This document shows, piece by piece, positions 59,506-64,000 of a stretch of 64,000 bases of DNA (its first letter is position 1; the number at the start of each line of letters is the position of its first letter). The position numbers and the translations under genes are program-made. The notes beneath the pieces are model-generated. The model saw only the letters and a list, made by a program, of their open reading frames with translations. It had not been told where the DNA came from and ran no database searches. The stretch is from Didymella arachidicola (taxonomy: Eukaryota > Ascomycota > Dothideomycetes > Pleosporales > Didymellaceae): the NCBI GenBank assembly GCA_016630955.3, contig CM049990.2, positions 1,612,001 to 1,676,000 on the forward strand, in the 5' to 3' direction.

Positions 59506-61161
59506 ATGCCACCACAACAGCACCAGTCAGACGCGTTAAAAGAAGCTCAGGCACAGCTTGCAATCCAAGCTCTTAAACAAGACGCGAAACTCTCTGTTCG
59601 ACGCGCTGCAGCTATCTACGGAGTCTCTGAAACCATTGTACGCAAACGACGCGCCGGACGACCTTCACGCGTTGATACCATGGCCAACTCACGGAATCTG
59701 ACCAATACTGAGGAGCAGGTGATTGTTACGCACATACTTGAGCTCTCTAAGCAAGGATGGCCTCCCCGGCTCGCAGATGTGACTGATATCGCCAATTCTC
59801 TGCGGAAAGAGCGCGGTTTGGCCCCTGTTGGCTCAAACTGGGCCAGCACGTTCGTTTCGCGCCAGGAGGAGCTCAAAGTGGTCTTCAATCGCAAGTACGA
59901 CTACAAAAGAGCCCTCTGCGAAGATCCTGAGGTCATACAGGGCTGGTTTGACCTTGTAGCCAACACCAAAGCCAAGTATGGCATCCAGGACGACGACACG
60001 TACAACTTCGACGAGACAGGCTTCATGATGGGCCAGATAAGCTCCGGAGCAGTCGTCACAGCTTCAGAGAACCGTGGACGGGCAAAAGCGGTCCAGCCAG
60101 GCAATCGCGAGTGGGTAACGGTCATCCAGGGCATTAATGCCACAGGGTGGGCCATTCCGCCCTACATCATCTTCAAAGCCCGCCGCCACCAGTCCAACTG
60201 GTACAAAGACGATGACCTGCCCCAGGATTGGACTGTTGCTGTCTCTGAGAACGGCTGGACTACCAATGAGCTTGGTTTTGACTGGTTGGAGCACTTTAAC
60301 AGGCATACAAAGACGCGTACTGTTGGTACCCACCGACTGCTGGTTATCGACGGCCACGAGAGCCACAACTCCAAGGAATTCAAGCAATACTGCAAGGATC
60401 ACAATATTATAGGTCTATGCATGCCTCCACACTCATCGCACCTCCTGCAGCCACTTGATGTGGCTTGTTTTGGCCCTCTGAAGAAGGCGTACGGGGATGA
60501 GGTCAATCGGCTCATACACAACCGGATCAACCACATCACAAAGCAGGAGTTCCTCCTATGCTTCATAGCGGCTCACAAGAAAGCTATAACCACTAGCAAC
60601 ATTCAAGGAGGGTTCTGAGGGGCCGGATTGGCTCCGTTTGCCCCAGATCGCGTCATATCGGCTCTGAATGTGAAGCTGCGCACCCCATCGCCACCACTCC
60701 CCCAAAACAGCCCGCTCTGGCAGTTGCAAACCCCAAGCAATACCCTGGAATTTGGGTCGCAATCAACGCTTGTGAAGAAGAGGATTCAGAGGCACATAGA
60801 CAGCTCACCTAATTCTATGGTTGAAGCGTTTGAGAAGGTCTCAAAGGGGGCAGCAATAGTTGCGCACAAGCTGGCTTTGGCACAACGGGAGAACGCTGCA
60901 CTTTACGCAGCTCTAGCAGCTGCTACAGAACGTAAATCGCGCAAAAGAAAGCGTATTCAAGCTAAAGGAAGCCTTGCGGTTGAAGAGGGCCAGCGGTTAA
61001 CTGCTCTGTCAGAGTTTGGCGCGCGTAGTGATGGAAAGAAGAAGAAGAAGCAGGTGCGTGGTAACAAAGGTGAATTATCCTAACGACGCTGTGGACGGTG
61101 CAGAAAGACTGGGCACAACGCGCAAACGTGCAAGAATAGAGTAGAAGTAGTTTCTAAGTAA
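59506..61161 (+). pseudogene. Pogo/Fot1 transposase, element B (two stops)
   Basis: Starts at the ATG at 59506 (MPPQQHQSDALKEAQ) and reads as a full transposase: HTH with KLSVRRAAAIYGVSETIVRK, DDE motifs YNFDETGF, LLVIDGHESHN and SSHLLQPLDVACFG. A TGA at 60616-60618 falls where A and C have Arg (GGFRGAG). A TAA at 61081-61083 falls where A has Gln in PSQRRC, removing the zinc knuckle whose codons still follow intact to 61161. No frameshift is present. Both are single C-to-T changes, CGA to TGA and CAA to TAA, the latter at CpA. The first stop comes after the DDE triad, so a truncated 370-aa protein could keep the catalytic residues. Confidence 0.93.
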
Positions 61162-61226
61162 TATTACAATCTGTTTCGCCTCATGCAGGGCCAAAGTGTG
61201 TTGTTTTAGGCCGTAATAGGGTGAGG

Positions 61227-61290
61227 TTTGGTGTGGTCTTGGCAAAAGTGCGGCGTTCGCCCGTGTGCGGCGTTCGCCCGTGATGTACGT
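61227..61290 (-). repeat. Right terminal inverted repeat of element B (64 bp)
   Basis: Perfect partner of 59425-59488. Confidence 0.95.
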
Positions 61291-61424
61291 TAGTAGAAGA
61301 GTAAAGTAAGAAGATTTTAATTTTCCTTAGATTTGTAACGTAACGTACCCCACAGGCGAGAGAATCAACGGGCGAGAGAATCACTAAAATTAACTAGGGA
61401 AAATCAAAAATGCAGGGGTCTATA

Positions 61425-61488
61425 ACGTACCTCACGGGTAAGTGGGCCACCCTGTCTAGTGGGCCACTTTTGCCAAGACCACACCAAA
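61425..61488 (+). repeat. Left terminal inverted repeat of element C (64 bp)
   Basis: Exact reverse complement of 63226-63289. Confidence 0.95.
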
Positions 61489-61576
61489 CTTCACATTAAA
61501 TTGTAGTATAGTAACAGCACCTCGCGTATGGGGGTTCTGAGGAAGACGTCCTGGCAAGGTCCATAGTAGATAAGTG

Positions 61577-63208
61577 TTATTTACACGTTCGCGCGTTGTG
61601 CCCTGTCTCTCCGCACGTTCCACACCGTCGTTGGGATAGTTCACCTCCTTCAGCGCGCATCCTCTTCTTTGGCTTCTTACCATCACCACGCACGCCAAAC
61701 TCCTTTAGAGCAGTTAAACGCTGTGCCTCTTCAACTGTTATGCTCCCTCCTGTTTGAATTCGCTTCCTTTTATGTGATTTGCGCTCTGTTGCAGCTGCTA
61801 GAGCCTCTCGAAGCTCATCACGTTCCTTTCTCATCAACGCAAGCTGGTGCGCTACCTTTGCTCCCCCCTTTGCATAGTGCTCTAGCGCGCTATACACTGA
61901 ATTTGGTGAGCTGCCCTGCTGCCTCTTATACTTGTCTCGAATTAGAGTTGATTGCGACTGAAATTCAAGCAGGTTTTTGGGGGTTTGGGACTGCCAGGGC
62001 TCGTTGTTGGTAGGTAGTTGGGGTGATGGAGTCCGCAGCCTCACATTGAGGGTTGATATGACCCGTTCTGGGTCAAAGGGGACCAATCCAGCGCCTCGGA
62101 ACCCTCCCTGGATGTTGCTAGGGGTGATAGTCGCGTTATATGCTGCTCTTAAGCATACTAGGAACGACTGCTTGTCTATGTGGTTGATCCGGTTGCGCGA
62201 GAGCTTGTTGACCTGATGCCCGTACTCCCGCTTCAAAGGGGCAAAACAACCCACATCAAGCAGCTGCAAGAGGTGCGATGAGTGCGCAGGCATTGTAAGA
62301 GTTACAATCTTGTTCTCTTTGCAGTATTGGGTGAATGCTGCGGCCTGGTGGCTCTCATGGCCGTCTATAAGTAGCAAACGGTGGGTCCCATAGGTACGCT
62401 CCTTAGTATGCCTGTTAAAGTGCTTCAACCAGTCAAGACCAAGCTCGTTGTTGGTCCAGCCGTTCTCAGAGACCCCAATTACCCAGTCCTGGGGCAGATC
62501 TTTGTCCTTAGACCAGTTGGTGGTGTGGGTTTTGGCTTTAAGGATAATAAAGGGTGGAATAGCCCACCCTGCAGCATTTACGCCTAAGATTAACGTAGCC
62601 CACTCCTTATTGCCTGGCTGTATCTGCTTTGCTCGTCCTCGGTTCTCTACGTCTGCAACCACTGCTCCAGGGGTAATCTGACCCATTGCAAAGCCAGTCT
62701 CGTCAAAGTTGTACGTGTCTTCGTCCACAATGCCGTACTTAGCTTTGACATTAGCTACTAGGCTGAACCAGCCCTGTATTATCTCAGGATCCTCGCAGAG
62801 GGCTCTCTTGTAGTCATACTTGCGACTAAACTTTACTTTTAGCCTTGGTTGACGCTTTACAAACGTACTGGGCCAATTTCGGCCAACAGGGGCCATTCCA
62901 CGCTCTTGTCGCAGCAAATTGGCCATATCAGCCACATCTGACAAGCGAGGGGGTTCTCCTCGCTGTATAAGGTAAAGAACGTGATCAACAATCGCCTCCT
63001 CTGCGTGCTCATCCAGATACCGTCGGCTAGGCATAGAATCAACTCTTGAGGGCTGTCCAGCGCGTCGTTGGGCTAGTGTAGTTCGGGGCACGTTGAAGAT
63101 AGCTGCAACGCGTCGCAGGGAGAGATTCGCATCCTGTTTGATAGCTTGAAGTGCAAGCTGTATCCGAGCTTCTTTTAACGCGTCTGATTGACCTTGTTGT
63201 TGAGGCAT
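61577..63208 (-). CDS. Pogo/Fot1 transposase, element C (intact)
   Basis: 543 aa from the ATG at 63208 (MPQQQGQSDALKEAR). It has the same layout as element A: Psq-type HTH (NLSLRRVAAIFNVPRTTLAQ, RRAGQPSR), CENP-B-like HTH (EEAIVDHVLYLIQRGE), DDE motifs YNFDETGF, LLLIDGHESHQ and SSHLLQLLDVGCFAPLKREY, and a C-terminal knuckle CGTCGETGHNARTC, immediately followed by K and the stop. It is clearly diverged from A and B, most visibly in the first HTH, so the cluster holds several lineages rather than copies of one element. No disabling change. Confidence 0.95.
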   Translation of the reverse strand: MPQQQGQSDALKEARIQLALQAIKQDANLSLRRVAAIFNVPRTTLAQRRAGQPSRVDSMPSRRYLDEHAEEAIVDHVLYLIQRGEPPRLSDVADMANLLRQERGMAPVGRNWPSTFVKRQPRLKVKFSRKYDYKRALCEDPEIIQGWFSLVANVKAKYGIVDEDTYNFDETGFAMGQITPGAVVADVENRGRAKQIQPGNKEWATLILGVNAAGWAIPPFIILKAKTHTTNWSKDKDLPQDWVIGVSENGWTNNELGLDWLKHFNRHTKERTYGTHRLLLIDGHESHQAAAFTQYCKENKIVTLTMPAHSSHLLQLLDVGCFAPLKREYGHQVNKLSRNRINHIDKQSFLVCLRAAYNATITPSNIQGGFRGAGLVPFDPERVISTLNVRLRTPSPQLPTNNEPWQSQTPKNLLEFQSQSTLIRDKYKRQQGSSPNSVYSALEHYAKGGAKVAHQLALMRKERDELREALAAATERKSHKRKRIQTGGSITVEEAQRLTALKEFGVRGDGKKPKKRMRAEGGELSQRRCGTCGETGHNARTCK

Positions 63209-63225
63209 TAGTGTAGGGAGAGAGT

Positions 63226-63289
63226 TTTGGTGTGGTCTTGGCAAAAGTGGCCCACTAGACAGGGTGGCCCACTTACCCGTGAGGTACGT
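63226..63289 (-). repeat. Right terminal inverted repeat of element C (64 bp)
   Basis: Perfect partner of 61425-61488. Confidence 0.95.
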
Positions 63290-63545
63290 TATCTTAGGAT
63301 CTATATATTAGAATCTTCTAAAAATTTCACAGCTAGGTAATATGTATATAAAGATTAATGTCTTAGAATCTTAGAGTACTAGGCCTAATATAGCAGAAGT
63401 TTTTTATTTTGTTAGAGGATTTTAGCGTACTTTTCTAAAACTTTAATAACTATTCCCCCTTTAGGCCTAGGTTTCTAAGACTCTAGAACAAATATATATA
63501 TATAGATGCAGCTAAGGTATTAAATTTATAGGATATTCTATTAGG

Positions 63546-63639
63546 TAGATCCTAAGATATAGACCCCTGCATTTTTGATTTTCCCTAGTTAATTTTAGTG
63601 ATTCTCTCGCCCGTTGATTCTCTCGCCTGTGGGGTACGT
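63546..63639 (-). repeat. Right terminal inverted repeat of element E (94 bp)
   Basis: Matches 61343-61424 continued by 63292-63303 in reverse complement with no mismatch I can see. Confidence 0.9.
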
Positions 63640-63765
63640 TACATCACATACGAGCGGAACACATGGGCGAGCGGAACACTTTTGCCAAGACCCTACCAAA
63701 ATCACCCCTATTATGGCCCAAAACACCACAAATTGGCGCTGCATAAGGCAAAACAAGCTGTAATA

Positions 63766-64000
63766 TTACTTAGGGACCTCTTCTGCTCTATTATTGCACG
63801 TTCGCGCGTTATGCCCACCCTCTCCGCACCTTCCACAGCGTCGTTGGGATGGTTTACCTCCTTTAGCACGCACCTGCGTCTTCCTCTTCTTTCCATCACT
63901 ACGCGCGCCAAACTCTGATAGAGCAGTCTGCCGCTGGCCCTCTTCAACCGCAAGGCTTCCCTCTGTCTGGATATGCCTTCTTTTACGTGATTTACGTTCT
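63766..64000 (-). CDS. Pogo/Fot1 transposase C-terminus, element D (partial)
   Basis: Reads in from the window edge and stops at 63766-63768, 78 codons visible without interruption. It begins with a basic stretch (ERKSRKRRHIQTEGSLAVEE), then GARSDGKKRKTQVRA and the CCHC knuckle CGRCGEGGHNARTC, and ends NNRAEEVPK. It is very close to the C-terminus of element A. No start is visible, which is why ORF searches that require one miss it. Confidence 0.9.
   Translation of the reverse strand, partial: ERKSRKRRHIQTEGSLAVEEGQRQTALSEFGARSDGKKRKTQVRAKGGKPSQRRCGRCGEGGHNARTCNNRAEEVPK

Larger units (their letters stand above)
59425..61290 (+). mobile_element. Pogo/Fot1-type transposon, element B
   Basis: 1866 bp with perfect 64-bp terminal inverted repeats and TA duplications at 59423-59424 and 61291-61292. 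Each end carries an exact 17-bp tandem doublet (ACGGGCGAACGCCGCAC twice) followed by the shared TTTTGCCAAGACC core. It is oriented opposite to A, 75 bp away. The transposase is broken. Confidence 0.95.
61425..63289 (-). mobile_element. Pogo/Fot1-type transposon, element C
   Basis: 1865 bp with perfect 64-bp terminal inverted repeats and TA duplications (61423-61424 and 63290-63291). The private doublet is AGTGGGCCAC, period 17 bp. It sits inside the left terminal repeat of element E and is therefore the youngest of the three nested insertions. The transposase is intact. Confidence 0.95.
61343..63639. mobile_element. Non-autonomous MITE-like element E, split by element C
   Basis: Terminal inverted repeats of 94 bp (left 61343-61424 plus 63292-63303, right 63546-63639) begin ACGTAC and carry the private doublet GGCGAGAGAATCA, period 16 bp. 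TA duplications are at 61341-61342 and 63640-63641. Discounting C and its TA leaves 430 bp, AT-rich inside, without coding capacity. E shares the outer hexamer, the doublet architecture and TA targeting with A-D but not their ACTTTTGCC core, so its mobilising transposase is not one of those seen here. Confidence 0.88.
61338..64000 (-). mobile_element. Pogo/Fot1-type transposon, element D (interrupted, cut by window end)
   Basis: The terminal repeat is split. Its first five bases, ACGTA, lie at 61338-61342 (TA duplication at 61336-61337) and it resumes with CATCACATACGAGCGG from 63642. Between them sits element E with its own TA duplication (61341-61342 and 63640-63641). Taking E out in silico gives an end of the same form as B (ACGTACATCAC). 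The private doublet is CGAGCGGAACAC twice, period 17 bp, followed by ACTTTTGCCAAGACC. The right end lies beyond the window. The non-coding stretch after the transposase stop is nearly the same as in A, so D and A are close relatives. Confidence 0.85.

Noticed and set aside
60616..60618. Possible stop-codon readthrough at TGA in the element B transposase
   Set aside because: Sister elements have Arg at this position, and a second stop follows at 61081, so nonsense mutation is the simpler reading.
63640..63660. Element D starting directly at TACATCAC beside element E
   Set aside because: Discounting E with its TA duplication yields a standard ACGTACATCAC end from 61338, so the apparent odd start is only the E insertion scar.

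Overview
The window is nuclear DNA of a filamentous ascomycete (Pezizomycotina). The evidence is short GT-AG introns of about 47-125 bp with CTAAC/CTGAC-like branch points, C-ending codon bias, and fungal families such as PTH11/SAT4 rhodopsin-like receptors, CipC/DUF3759, SPX-EXS exporters and Fot1/Pogo transposons. I lean to Dothideomycetes, but the sequence alone does not settle the class. I rebuilt gene structures by hand from splice signals and checked that exon sums stay in frame.

Layout. 1-4.4 kb shows no gene I can support. 4.4-43.3 kb is a mostly conserved housekeeping block: a secreted CinY/HET-C-like protein ending in HDEL; glucosidase II alpha and nucleoside diphosphate kinase sharing a 310-bp divergent promoter; a large telomere-binding (Telo_bind/Cdc13-like) protein; a secreted GMC oxidoreductase; two charged hypothetical genes, the second broken; a RasGAP-domain protein; exopolyphosphatase; an acyl-protein-thioesterase-like hydrolase without a serine nucleophile; a CipC-like protein; an SPX-EXS phosphate exporter; and farnesyl diphosphate synthase and APC8/Cdc23 sharing a 255-bp divergent promoter. 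43.5-56.5 kb is accessory in character: two PTH11/SAT4-type seven-helix proteins flank a secreted tyrosinase, a decayed GH78 alpha-L-rhamnosidase and a secreted carboxylesterase.

57.5-64 kb is a cluster of Pogo/Fot1-type DNA transposons inserted at TA. Element A (57486-59349) has an intact transposase. Element B (59425-61290) has two stop codons. Then comes a three-level nest: element D (starts 61338, runs off the window) was hit in its terminal repeat by a 430-bp non-autonomous element E (61343-63639), and E was hit inside its own terminal repeat by element C (61425-63289), which has an intact transposase. All five share the outer end ACGTAC and TA target duplications. A-D also share an inner terminal core, ACTTTTGCCAAGACC. 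Between these, each element carries its own private motif, repeated twice with a 16-17 bp period. This is the most unusual pattern in the window: it looks like paired, element-specific transposase binding sites that diversified inside an otherwise conserved terminal repeat.

Functional links: glucosidase II and the HDEL protein are both predicted ER-lumen proteins. Exopolyphosphatase and the SPX-EXS exporter both act in phosphate/polyphosphate balance. The tyrosinase, GMC oxidoreductase, esterase and GH78 remnant are secreted enzymes typical of plant-surface or litter life. Several lesions in the GH78 remnant and element B are C-to-T changes at CpA, compatible with repeat-induced point mutation, but the numbers are too small to prove it.
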